NCBI GenBank assembly: GCA_964569845.1
Contig: CAZMUQ010000018.1
Coordinates: forward strand, 1 to 20,683
Direction of reading: 5' to 3'
DNA length: 20,683 nucleotides
From: CAZMUQ01 sp964569845
GTDB lineage: Archaea; Thermoproteota; Bathyarchaeia; Hecatellales; Hecatellaceae
Part shown: in pieces, positions 13,877-20,683 of the stretch
How the letters are laid out: each line of letters opens with the position of its first letter
How positions within the stretch are numbered: position 1 is the first letter of the stretch
Position numbers and translations under genes: made by a program
Notes under the pieces: model-generated
What the model was told of the DNA's origin: nothing
The model's database searches: none
Seen by the model: the letters and a program-made list of their open reading frames with translations, nothing else

Positions 13877-15511
13877 TTATCCACTTACCCTTTTCTTTTC
13901 CCTCTCAATAAATTCTCTTCTTAAAACTTTTCCTGCAAGACTTCTAGGAATTGATGCTACAAATTCAACTTCATGAATTTTTTTGTAGCCTGCAACTTTA
14001 CTATTAACCCATTTTAATAATTCCTCTGCAAGCTCAGGTGAAGCTTTATATTCAGGTTTTAAGGCTACATATGCTTTTGGTACTTCAACCTTTTCAGGAT
14101 CTGGTTTAGGTACAACAGCACAATCAAAAACTGCTGGATGTTCAAGTAAAACAGCTTCAAGCTCAGCTGGAGCTATAGTAAATCCCATACACTTGATAAT
14201 CTCCTTCTTCCTTTCAACAATGTAAACATAGCCATCTTCATCCATTTTTGCAAGGTCTCCTGTAAGAAGCCACCCATCAGGTGTTAAAGCCTTAGCTGTT
14301 TCTTCAGGCCTCTTCCAGTAGCCCTTCATAACTTGAGGTCCTCGAATTGCAAGTTCTCCAACTTCTCCTGGTGGAAGTTCTTTTGCCGGATCATCCGGAT
14401 CTACAATTTTTTCTTCGGTATCTGGAAATGGTGGTCCTACTGATTCAAGTTTTATATGTACTTTTGGATTTGAATTTGTTACTGGTGAGGTTTCAGATAA
14501 ACCGTAACCCTGAGTTACTGTTACACCTGTTAATTTTTCAAATTCTTTTGCAACTTCAAGCATTATTGGTACAGCACCATTATTAACAAACTTTAAAGAT
14601 GATAGGTCATATTTTTTAAGAAGGTCAGGATTTTTAACGTAGAAGCTTATAACAGGCATAACTGTAGCAACAGCATTAACCCTATACTTTTGAATTAGTT
14701 CAAGCCATTCAACAGGGTCAAATCTTTTCTGTATAACTATCTGTCCTCCTGCTAATGCTGAAGCATTTAAACACACCGTCATACCGTAGCTATGGTAAAG
14801 TGGAAGATGAACTAAAGTTACATTTTCCTCGTCATGAAGCCCCCAAGCAACAGCACTAAATAAGGCAACTTGGAGAGCATTAGATACAAGATTGTAGTGG
14901 GTAAGCATACAACCCTTGGGTAAGCCTGTTGTTCCTGCAGTATACTGTAAAGCTGCAATATCTTCTTCAGGGTTTATTTCAACTTTCGGCGGGTTTGGTG
15001 GATAGTTTTTAAGCAATTCATCAAAAAGGTAAGTTTCAGGAAACTTTTTCTCGCCGGTAATAATTATATGCTTTAATCTTGGAAGTTCTCTTCTAATATT
15101 TTCTATTGTAGGGTAAAATTCTTCATCAACAATCAAAGCTACAGCTTCTGAATCATCAAGCTGATGTTTTGCATCTTTTTCCTTAAATGATGGATTTAAA
15201 GCTGTAACTGTTGCACCAGCCTTTAAAATACCATAAAAAGCTATAACAAACTCTGGGGAATTCCACAAAAATATACCTACAGTATTTCCCTTTTTAATTC
15301 CTAAAGATGCTAAAGCTGTTGCAAGTCTATCACTTAATTCATCAACTTCACCAAAAGTTAACCTTTTTGGATGAAGTATGAAAACTCTGTCAGGAGTCCT
15401 CTTTGCTGTGTTTTTAAGCAATTGGAAAACAGGGATTTTAGGATAATAATCTCCAAATGAGAATTGAATATAGTTTCCAAATTTTTTTGCAGGCCAACCA
15501 CCTTTAGGCAA
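13877..15511 (-). CDS. Long/medium-chain-type acyl-CoA ligase (AMP-forming), intact
   Basis: A 544-residue adenylate-forming ligase that activates a carboxylic acid to its CoA thioester. The catalytic motifs are complete: A3 YTAGTTGLPKG (190-200), A5 QGYGLSETSP (334-343), TGD in A7, A8 ERKKEIIKCMGFTIAPAELE, and A10 PRSLAGKVLRR with Lys528. Family relatives use fatty, aryl or branched acids; chain length cannot be read from the sequence. It is a homologue of the degenerate protein at 11282-12811 and ends about 23 residues beyond the point where that protein stops. The start is TTG with a GGGGGG Shine-Dalgarno about five bases upstream. A TATA-like ATATAAAA lies at about 15555-15563 on the minus strand. 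Convergent with the MaoC operon, 11 bases apart. Confidence 0.93.
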   Translation of the reverse strand: MPKGGWPAKKFGNYIQFSFGDYYPKIPVFQLLKNTAKRTPDRVFILHPKRLTFGEVDELSDRLATALASLGIKKGNTVGIFLWNSPEFVIAFYGILKAGATVTALNPSFKEKDAKHQLDDSEAVALIVDEEFYPTIENIRRELPRLKHIIITGEKKFPETYLFDELLKNYPPNPPKVEINPEEDIAALQYTAGTTGLPKGCMLTHYNLVSNALQVALFSAVAWGLHDEENVTLVHLPLYHSYGMTVCLNASALAGGQIVIQKRFDPVEWLELIQKYRVNAVATVMPVISFYVKNPDLLKKYDLSSLKFVNNGAVPIMLEVAKEFEKLTGVTVTQGYGLSETSPVTNSNPKVHIKLESVGPPFPDTEEKIVDPDDPAKELPPGEVGELAIRGPQVMKGYWKRPEETAKALTPDGWLLTGDLAKMDEDGYVYIVERKKEIIKCMGFTIAPAELEAVLLEHPAVFDCAVVPKPDPEKVEVPKAYVALKPEYKASPELAEELLKWVNSKVAGYKKIHEVEFVASIPRSLAGKVLRREFIEREKKRVSG

Positions 15512-15537
15512 AAAAGACCCCCCTTTAACAACTTCTT

Positions 15538-15554
15538 TCTAACCTTAAGTTAGA
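15538..15554. promoter_or_regulatory. 17-bp inverted repeat in the promoter of the intact ligase
   Basis: TCTAAC (15538-15543) and GTTAGA (15549-15554) are perfect arms around five bases. The repeat lies just downstream of the minus-strand TATA-like element, over the expected transcription start. It contains TTAAGTTA, which is also in the palindrome at 10059-10084. Confidence 0.45.
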
Positions 15555-15590
15555 GTTTTATATGTTTAAAACTTTTTTATTTTAAAATTA

Positions 15591-15690
15591 NNNNNNNNNN
15601 NNNNNNNNNNNNNNNNNNNNNNNNNNNNNNNNNNNNNNNNNNNNNNNNNNNNNNNNNNNNNNNNNNNNNNNNNNNNNNNNNNNNNNNNNN
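15591..15690. other. Assembly gap (100 N)
   Basis: Exactly 100 undetermined bases, a conventional placeholder for a scaffold join of unknown size. Adjacency of reverse gyrase to the ligase therefore rests on scaffolding rather than on continuous sequence. Confidence 0.98.
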
Positions 15691-15758
15691 TTTAAAACCT
15701 TAAATTTATAGATTATTACTTTATTTGTTGGGTTGAATATTTTTGAGGTAAGTTAACC

Positions 15759-15770
15759 TTTTTAAATAAC
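15759..15770 (+). promoter_or_regulatory. TATA-like element of reverse gyrase
   Basis: TTTTTAAATAAC lies about 80 bases before the start, giving a leader of some 50 bases. AGTTAACC just upstream (15751-15758) contains the GTTAAC core seen in the palindrome at 10059, which may be chance in AT-rich DNA. Confidence 0.45.
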
Positions 15771-15848
15771 TTTTACCCTTACTTTTATGCTAAAACCGAA
15801 ACCCGTGTGTATTGTTAGGGTTTTAGGTTAAAGGTTTAGGTGTATAGG

Positions 15849-18800
15849 TTGGTTCAACTGGTATATGTAGCTTCATGTCCTCTTTGCGGGGGGGATATTT
15901 CATCAGAAAGGCTTCTTGCAGGGTTGCCCTGCGAAAAACATGGAGACACCCGTATTCAGATTTATGATGTAGAATGGATTTTTAGACCTTTTCATGTTAA
16001 GCCTTGGAGTGCTCAAAGGCTTTGGGCTAGACGTTTTATTAAGGAGGAAAGCTTCATCTTAACAGCTCCTACTGGCAGTGGTAAAACTTTAGCTGGTATG
16101 GCTTTTGCTTTGGCTTCAGCTTTAAAAGGTAAAAAATCTTTAATAATAGTTCCAACTGCAACCTTGGCTTACCAGGTTGAATCAAGGCTACGTGAGGCTG
16201 CTGAAGGAAGTGGTAGTAATGTTAGAATTGTTGGTTTACATACCCTTACAAAGAAACCTGAGAAAAGTGATGTTGAGGAAGCTCAAATAATTATCTCAAC
16301 TTCGATGTCTCTTATAAGGAATAGGGATATGGTTAAAGATGTTAAGGTAAATCTTGTTTTTGTTGATGATGTTGATGGCTTTCTAAGGAAAAGTAAAGCT
16401 ATTGATGTTGTTTTAGAAATGCTTGGAGTTACTGGTGAAATTTTAGAGGAAGCTGAAAAACTTTTAAGCCTTAAAAAGGTTGAAAGGGAGCAGGAAGATT
16501 TTTCTCATCAAATTTTAAAGTTAAGAGAGTGGTTTAAAGGAAAACAGGTTATTGTTTCAGGTGCAACCCAAACAGCAAAAAGAACTAAAAGAGTTCGCCT
16601 TTTAAATCTTCTTTTAGGTTTTGATGTTAGTACTAAGGTTCTTGGTGTTAGAAATATTCTTGATGTTTATACTATGGCTGAGAAGAATATTTATGAGCAG
16701 GTTATAAAGCTTGTTAGGATGCTTGGCCATGGAGGACTTATATATGTTCATGGTACAGAAAATGCTGTAAGTTTAGCTGAAGCTTTAGCTAAAGCTGGAA
16801 TTAAAGCTGAAGCCTACATTAAAGCTTCAAAAAAACTTTTTAACATGTTTATGGTTTCAGAACTTCATGTTCTTGTTGGAACAGCAACCTCAAGAAGCTC
16901 ACTTGTTAGAGGTGTTGACCTTCCTGAGGCTGCACGTTACGCAATATTTGTTGGTGTTCCAAAGTATGCTATAAAATTAACTTGGGATGAAATAACCCCT
17001 ATGCGTGCACTTGTAGCTATAACCCATATTCTTAAATTTGTTAGGGAAGCTGAAGAAAAAGTTAGAGGCGGTAGGCTTATAGATAATTTACGTAAAATTT
17101 CAAATCTTACAAGATTTGACCTTGAAAAAATAAGAAAAGGTGAGATTGCAGGTAACCGTTTTCTTGAATATGCTAAGGGTGTTTTAGAAGAAAGTTTAAG
17201 CTTTTTAAAGGAGATGGTTAAAAAACCTGAAGTTTATGAGAATTCAAGTCTAACTGAAGATGGGCTTATTTTCCCTGATACTGTTACTTATGTTCAAGCT
17301 TCAGGTAGAACTAGTAGGCTTACACCTGGAGGTATGACTCAAGGTTTATCTGTTTTAATTGTAGATGATGAGAAAGCTTTTAAGCTTTTAAAGGAAAATC
17401 TTGAAGTTCTTGATATAAGTTTTAAACCTCTTTCTGAAATTAACTTGGATGCTATACTGGAAGAGGTTGATAAAACTAGAAAACTTAAGGTTGGTGTTGA
17501 TGTTGAAGCTAAAGCTAAATCTCGCCTTGTTGTTGTTGAGTCTCCAACTAAAGCTAGAACTATTACAAGCTTTTTTGGTAAACCTGTTAGAAGGGTTATT
17601 AACAATGTTCCAACATTTGAAGTTATATCGCCTTTAGGCTTAATAGTAATAATGCCAACTAAGGGGCACTTTTATGACCTTGATATTGATAGAGAAGATT
17701 TTGGAGCTAAACTTTATGATGGAGATTTTTTGGTTTACTTTAAACCTATGAAATTTGAGGTTGTTGAAGCTTTACGTAAACTTACCCAAGATGTTGATGA
17801 AGTTCTTGTTGCAACAGACCCTGATGCTGAGGGTGAAAAAATTGCTTGGGATACGAGAGCTTTAGCTTCCCCGTTTAATCCAAATATTAAAAGAATTAGG
17901 TATCATGAGGTTACAAAAAGAGCAATAACTGAAGCTTTAACTAATCCTGAAAACTTTGATGAAAACCTTCTTCATGCCCAACTTTTAAGAAGGGTTGAAG
18001 ATGCATGGATAGGTTTACCATTATCAATGATTCTCCAAAAAGCTTTTGGTTATAGAAGGCTTAGTGCAGGACGTGTTCAAACACCTGTACTTGGATGGGT
18101 TGTTGAAAGAACAGAAATAAATGCTAAGGAGAAAGTTGAGCTTATAAATTTAACTCTTGAAAACGGTTTCCAACTAACATTTAAAGCTCCAAGAGGAACC
18201 TTTTCAAAAATTAAGGAGAAAGGTGTTGTTGAAGTTATTAATGCTTGGAGAGAGGTAAGGGAGGTTATTCCTTCACCACCCTACATTACAAGTACACTTT
18301 TAATTGATGCTGGTAGGCAGCTTAAAATGGGAACTGATGAAGCTATGAGAATTGCTCAGGAGCTTTTTGAATCTGGGCTTATAACTTACCATAGAACAGA
18401 TTCAACAATGGTTAGCGGGTTTGGTATAGAATTAGCTAAAAAGTATCTTTCAAAAGTTAACCTTGAAGAATATTCTGAACCTAGATCTTGGAGTGGAGAA
18501 GTTGGTGCTCATGAGTGTATTAGACCTACAAGACCTTTAAATGCTGAAGAAATTGAGGTTATGGTTAAAAGTAGGCTTTTACCATCATCCATACCTTTAG
18601 GGCGTAGACATTTCTCCCTTTATAATCTCATATTTAGAAGGTTTATTGCAAGCCAAATGAAATCTGCAAAAATAGAATATTTAAACCTAAAGATTGATGC
18701 TGGAGGCTTTCTCATAGAAAATCTTAGCTTTCCTGTTAAAATTTTGGAGCCTGGATTTACAACAGTTATGCATTTAGATGTTGCCAAAGTCTTTCCTGGT

Positions 18801-19175
18801 AAAGGAGTTTACAAGATTGTTGAAGGTAAGCGTAGGCTTATTGGTGCTGAACCGTTATACACTGAAGCTGACCTTATAAGGCTTATGAGGGAGAAGGGTA
18901 TAGGAAGACCCAGTACTTATGCTGTTATAGTTGAAAAGTTGAAGGATAGATATTATGTTACAAAGTTAAAAGGTGGACAACTTGTAGCTACAAAGCTGGG
19001 TAAAAAAGCTTATGAATTTCTAGTTTCCCAATATAGGGAACTTCTTTCTGAAGAAAGAACTAGAATGCTTTATACTGATATGGATGCTGTTGAGCATGGG
19101 GAAATTAGGCTTATAGATGCAATAAAAAAACTTCATGAAGAAGTTTCCTATCTTTTAGACTCAAGTAAGCATTAA
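15849..19175 (+). CDS. rgy: Reverse gyrase
   Basis: A 1108-residue fusion of an SF2 helicase-like domain and a type IA topoisomerase, which introduces positive supercoils into DNA with ATP and is the marker protein of hyperthermophiles. In order: an N-terminal zinc finger of CCCH type (Cys10, Cys13, Cys28, His31), Walker A APTGSGKT (73-80), DDVD box (173-176), QASGRTSR motif VI (483-490), Toprim domain with ESPTKA (Glu564) and DPDAEGE (Asp657, Asp659), and catalytic Tyr847 in TYHRT. The second zinc finger usually found in the Toprim region is absent. TTG 15849 follows AGGTG by six bases; GTG 15840 lies inside that site and would add three residues. The gene overlaps the convergent TrmB-like gene by four bases. 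Confidence 0.97.
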   Translation: MVQLVYVASCPLCGGDISSERLLAGLPCEKHGDTRIQIYDVEWIFRPFHVKPWSAQRLWARRFIKEESFILTAPTGSGKTLAGMAFALASALKGKKSLIIVPTATLAYQVESRLREAAEGSGSNVRIVGLHTLTKKPEKSDVEEAQIIISTSMSLIRNRDMVKDVKVNLVFVDDVDGFLRKSKAIDVVLEMLGVTGEILEEAEKLLSLKKVEREQEDFSHQILKLREWFKGKQVIVSGATQTAKRTKRVRLLNLLLGFDVSTKVLGVRNILDVYTMAEKNIYEQVIKLVRMLGHGGLIYVHGTENAVSLAEALAKAGIKAEAYIKASKKLFNMFMVSELHVLVGTATSRSSLVRGVDLPEAARYAIFVGVPKYAIKLTWDEITPMRALVAITHILKFVREAEEKVRGGRLIDNLRKISNLTRFDLEKIRKGEIAGNRFLEYAKGVLEESLSFLKEMVKKPEVYENSSLTEDGLIFPDTVTYVQASGRTSRLTPGGMTQGLSVLIVDDEKAFKLLKENLEVLDISFKPLSEINLDAILEEVDKTRKLKVGVDVEAKAKSRLVVVESPTKARTITSFFGKPVRRVINNVPTFEVISPLGLIVIMPTKGHFYDLDIDREDFGAKLYDGDFLVYFKPMKFEVVEALRKLTQDVDEVLVATDPDAEGEKIAWDTRALASPFNPNIKRIRYHEVTKRAITEALTNPENFDENLLHAQLLRRVEDAWIGLPLSMILQKAFGYRRLSAGRVQTPVLGWVVERTEINAKEKVELINLTLENGFQLTFKAPRGTFSKIKEKGVVEVINAWREVREVIPSPPYITSTLLIDAGRQLKMGTDEAMRIAQELFESGLITYHRTDSTMVSGFGIELAKKYLSKVNLEEYSEPRSWSGEVGAHECIRPTRPLNAEEIEVMVKSRLLPSSIPLGRRHFSLYNLIFRRFIASQMKSAKIEYLNLKIDAGGFLIENLSFPVKILEPGFTTVMHLDVAKVFPGKGVYKIVEGKRRLIGAEPLYTEADLIRLMREKGIGRPSTYAVIVEKLKDRYYVTKLKGGQLVATKLGKKAYEFLVSQYRELLSEERTRMLYTDMDAVEHGEIRLIDAIKKLHEEVSYLLDSSKH

Positions 19176-19984
19176 ACTTTAAACTCTTCTAAACTTTTTG
19201 TTGTTTCCCAAACATAATTGAAAATCTTTTCAGTAATCTTTACCCATGGGCCTCCAACTAAAAATATAACTTCAACTTTCTCACTTCTTGGCCTCATTTT
19301 TCCTCCTTCTGATGCATCAACTAAAAGTTTTTCTCCGTCAACTAACATTGCCCTTAACGGGGTCCAAGAAAGGTAATGAATATTTACATATTTGCTAAGC
19401 CATTTTGCTTCAGCAATATTTTCACCGTCAACCTCACCAATAATTCTAACGTTCAAATTTTTAGCTTTTTTAACTATAATATCTTTAAACATTGTTTCAG
19501 GGATATTTTTGATTTCATTCCAGTAAAGTGATGCATCTATACTTTTCTTAGCTTCAAACCATAATCTTATAACTGTATTGATAACTTGCTTTGGTGAAGC
19601 TAAAATTGTAGCCGTAGTTTCCTTTTCTATTTGAGCTTTAACAGTATAATTTTCTGAAAGTTTCTTAATCTTGGGTAAAATTTTTTCTACTTCAAACCTT
19701 AAGTTTTTAATTTTATCTTCAAATTTAAGTAAAAGTATCTCTAAGGCTTCCTTTGGAGGAACGGATAAGGAAAAGCTTCTTGGAGATTTGAGCTTCATAG
19801 ATATAAGACCTAAATTTTGAAGTTTTCCTAATGCACGATAAACTTCAGGTCTAGATACTCCTGAATGTTTTGCAATTTCGGTTCCTGTTAACTCATGAAA
19901 TCTTACAAGTGTTAAAAAAACTCTGGTTTGAATTCTTGTTAATCCAAGTTTCTGTAAAAGATTAAAGATTTCTTCATCATGCAT
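19172..19984 (-). CDS. TrmB-like transcriptional regulator (B2), paralogue of 2553-3365
   Basis: A 270-residue regulator with the same organisation as B1. The TrmB-type winged helix covers about 1-75 (LGLTRIQTRVFLTLVRF, then the recognition region VSRPEVYRALGKLQNLGLI), followed by a coiled segment at 85-115 and an effector domain with VRIIGEVDGENIAEAKWLSK and the PLD-like pattern LRAMLVDGEKLLVDA. B1 has the matching IIGEINSKNILEAKWFSK, and the two proteins have the same length, so a duplication is clear. The ATG has GGAG (in GTGGAGAG, about 19993-20000 on the minus strand) upstream. It overlaps the end of reverse gyrase by four bases tail to tail and is divergent from the small protein gene at 20155. 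Ligand and targets are not known. Confidence 0.9.
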   Translation of the reverse strand: MHDEEIFNLLQKLGLTRIQTRVFLTLVRFHELTGTEIAKHSGVSRPEVYRALGKLQNLGLISMKLKSPRSFSLSVPPKEALEILLLKFEDKIKNLRFEVEKILPKIKKLSENYTVKAQIEKETTATILASPKQVINTVIRLWFEAKKSIDASLYWNEIKNIPETMFKDIIVKKAKNLNVRIIGEVDGENIAEAKWLSKYVNIHYLSWTPLRAMLVDGEKLLVDASEGGKMRPRSEKVEVIFLVGGPWVKITEKIFNYVWETTKSLEEFKV

Positions 19985-20095
19985 TATTTGCTTCTCTCCA
20001 CTAACTTTTTAGAAGTTTAAGGTGTTATTACTTTTACTAAGTAGTTTAGCCAATACTCTATTAAGCTAAATTTAAATGTGTGTTGTAGTTGTAAC

Positions 20096-20115
20096 ATACA
20101 AGTCTTTATTTGTAT
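20096..20115. promoter_or_regulatory. Inverted repeat upstream of small protein A2
   Basis: ATACAA (20096-20101) and TTGTAT (20110-20115) are perfect arms around eight bases and overlap the start of a TATA-like TGTATTTAAAA (20111-20121). The half-site is shared with the palindrome at 2496-2508 in the B1 promoter. The region also separates the divergent B2 and A2 genes, so the repeat could serve both. Confidence 0.4.
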
Positions 20116-20154
20116 TTAAAATTTATTTCATCCTAGATGAGGTAGAACTTATCA

Positions 20155-20535
20155 TTGTTAAATCCAAAAAATGACGTTTTTCTAAGAAAACATGATTACC
20201 CTAAAATTGCTGAAGAACTTGAAAAAATTTTTAAAGATGCAACAACCCTAACAATAGGGGAAACCTTCTATAATGTAATGTTTTTCCTTGTTGAAAAGAA
20301 ACTTAAAAAACCTCCTTTCAAAGTTTTAATTGAAAATTCAGCTTGTTTTTATAAAGCCTTAAAAGGTTTGCTTGGGGAAAGAGGTTTAAAAGTCTATATG
20401 TCTATTATTGCAGATTATTTAAGTAGCAGATACGGCCTAAACCTTAAAGCTGAAAATCTTATCCATATGTTTAAGCAAAATGAGGGAATTAAAATTTTCT
20501 TAAACATTTTGATGTGTAGCGATTTAAACCTTTAG
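20155..20535 (+). CDS. Small domain protein A2, paralogue of 1168-1590 (NitrOD5-like?)
   Basis: A 126-residue soluble protein with the same conserved core as the protein at 1168-1590: IGETFYNVMFFLVEKKLKKP at about 34-53, VLIENSACFYKALKGLLGERGLKVY at about 57-81 (seen in two parts), then a basic helical tail. It lacks a recognisable enzyme motif, signal peptide or membrane segment. The resemblance to archaeal NitrOD5-type output domains is from memory and unverified. The start is TTG with GAGGT at 20139-20143 upstream, somewhat far. It is divergent from the TrmB-like gene B2, just as A1 sits in a regulator block near B1, so a role alongside transcriptional regulators is plausible. Confidence 0.7.
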   Translation: MLNPKNDVFLRKHDYPKIAEELEKIFKDATTLTIGETFYNVMFFLVEKKLKKPPFKVLIENSACFYKALKGLLGERGLKVYMSIIADYLSSRYGLNLKAENLIHMFKQNEGIKIFLNILMCSDLNL

Positions 20536-20683
20536 GCTTAATTTTTCCTGTAATGTTATGTTTTAAAAGTCTATAACAAGTTTTTCTATGCCAATTTACC
20601 TTAACTTTTTATGGTAAAAGTTTTTAGTTAGCTTTTTCTTTTTAGACATCTGTTAAGAAAGTAGTGATGGGTTAAAAATTTAT

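Larger units (their letters stand above)
15512..15848. other. Intergenic region with divergent promoters and a scaffold gap
   Basis: This gene-free stretch separates the intact ligase (leftward) from reverse gyrase (rightward). It holds the ligase promoter with its inverted repeat, a 100-N gap at 15591-15690, and the reverse gyrase promoter. No reading frame or RNA gene is recognisable in the readable parts; the true length of the gap is unknown, so a small gene could be missing. Confidence 0.8.

Noticed and set aside
17339..17637. Two short open frames within reverse gyrase, one on each strand
   Set aside because: The residue make-up is that of shadow frames (runs of Leu or Ser/Thr) and the region encodes the start of the topoisomerase half of reverse gyrase in the main frame.
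20045..20070. TTTAGC/GCTAAA inverted repeat in the B2 promoter
   Set aside because: The arms are only six bases with a 14-base spacer in AT-rich DNA; this is easily expected by chance.
1..20683. CRISPR array, insertion sequence or integrated element, including attachment at the tRNA
   Set aside because: No regularly spaced repeats, transposase or integrase genes, or terminal inverted repeats were seen, and no copy of the tRNA 3' end was noticed elsewhere in the window.
20536..20683. Possible next gene or small RNA at the right end
   Set aside because: No frame of useful length; only a weak TTACC/GGTAA inverted repeat around 20597-20618 and T-rich DNA are visible, so nothing can be supported.

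Overview
The window looks like a piece of an AT-rich, hyperthermophilic archaeal genome, probably from a draft or metagenome assembly because it contains a 100-N scaffold gap. The main evidence is a full-length reverse gyrase, the hallmark protein of hyperthermophiles, plus a very GC-rich tRNA in otherwise AT-rich DNA, TATA-type promoters, GGTGA-type Shine-Dalgarno sites and archaeal regulator families (TrmB, PadR). A TACK/Thermoproteota-type lineage fits, but the sequence alone does not fix the phylum.

Layout: (1) 1-1021 holds tRNA-Asp(GTC) and a metallo-beta-lactamase-fold hydrolase. (2) 1168-3365 is a regulatory block: a small domain protein (call A1), a PadR regulator, a short winged-helix protein and a TrmB-like regulator (B1). 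(3) 3478-15511 is an acyl-CoA cluster: SDR dehydrogenase, low-molecular-weight phosphatase, a PaaK-type ligase with a truncated PaaK-like partner, an orphan ADP-forming acyl-CoA synthetase alpha subunit, an iron-sulfur flavoprotein, a decayed PaaK C-terminal remnant, an acyl-CoA dehydrogenase, a degenerate AMP-ligase homologue, a two-gene MaoC hydratase, and an intact AMP-forming acyl-CoA ligase. (4) 15849-19175 is reverse gyrase. (5) 19172-20535 has a second TrmB-like regulator (B2, paralogue of B1) and a second small domain protein (A2, paralogue of A1), so related A/B pairs bracket the catabolic cluster and reverse gyrase.

The cluster reads as carboxylic-acid activation (aryl- or acyl-CoA ligases) followed by beta-oxidation: acyl-CoA dehydrogenase, MaoC hydratase expected to give (3R)-hydroxyacyl-CoA, and an SDR resembling MFE-2-type (3R)-hydroxyacyl-CoA dehydrogenases. 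No thiolase, ETF or ATP-grasp beta subunit is visible here.

The most unusual signal is that activation and hydration each occur as an intact enzyme plus a relative lacking catalytic residues. The PaaK-like partner lacks the phosphate loop and the whole C-terminal domain. The AMP-ligase homologue has a ruined phosphate loop and stops just before the A10 lysine. One MaoC subunit has Tyr in place of the catalytic His. The acyl-CoA dehydrogenase carries Asp where the usual catalytic Glu sits. A near-perfect palindrome in front of the acyl-CoA dehydrogenase has related elements upstream of the SDR and the intact ligase, suggesting a shared regulator.
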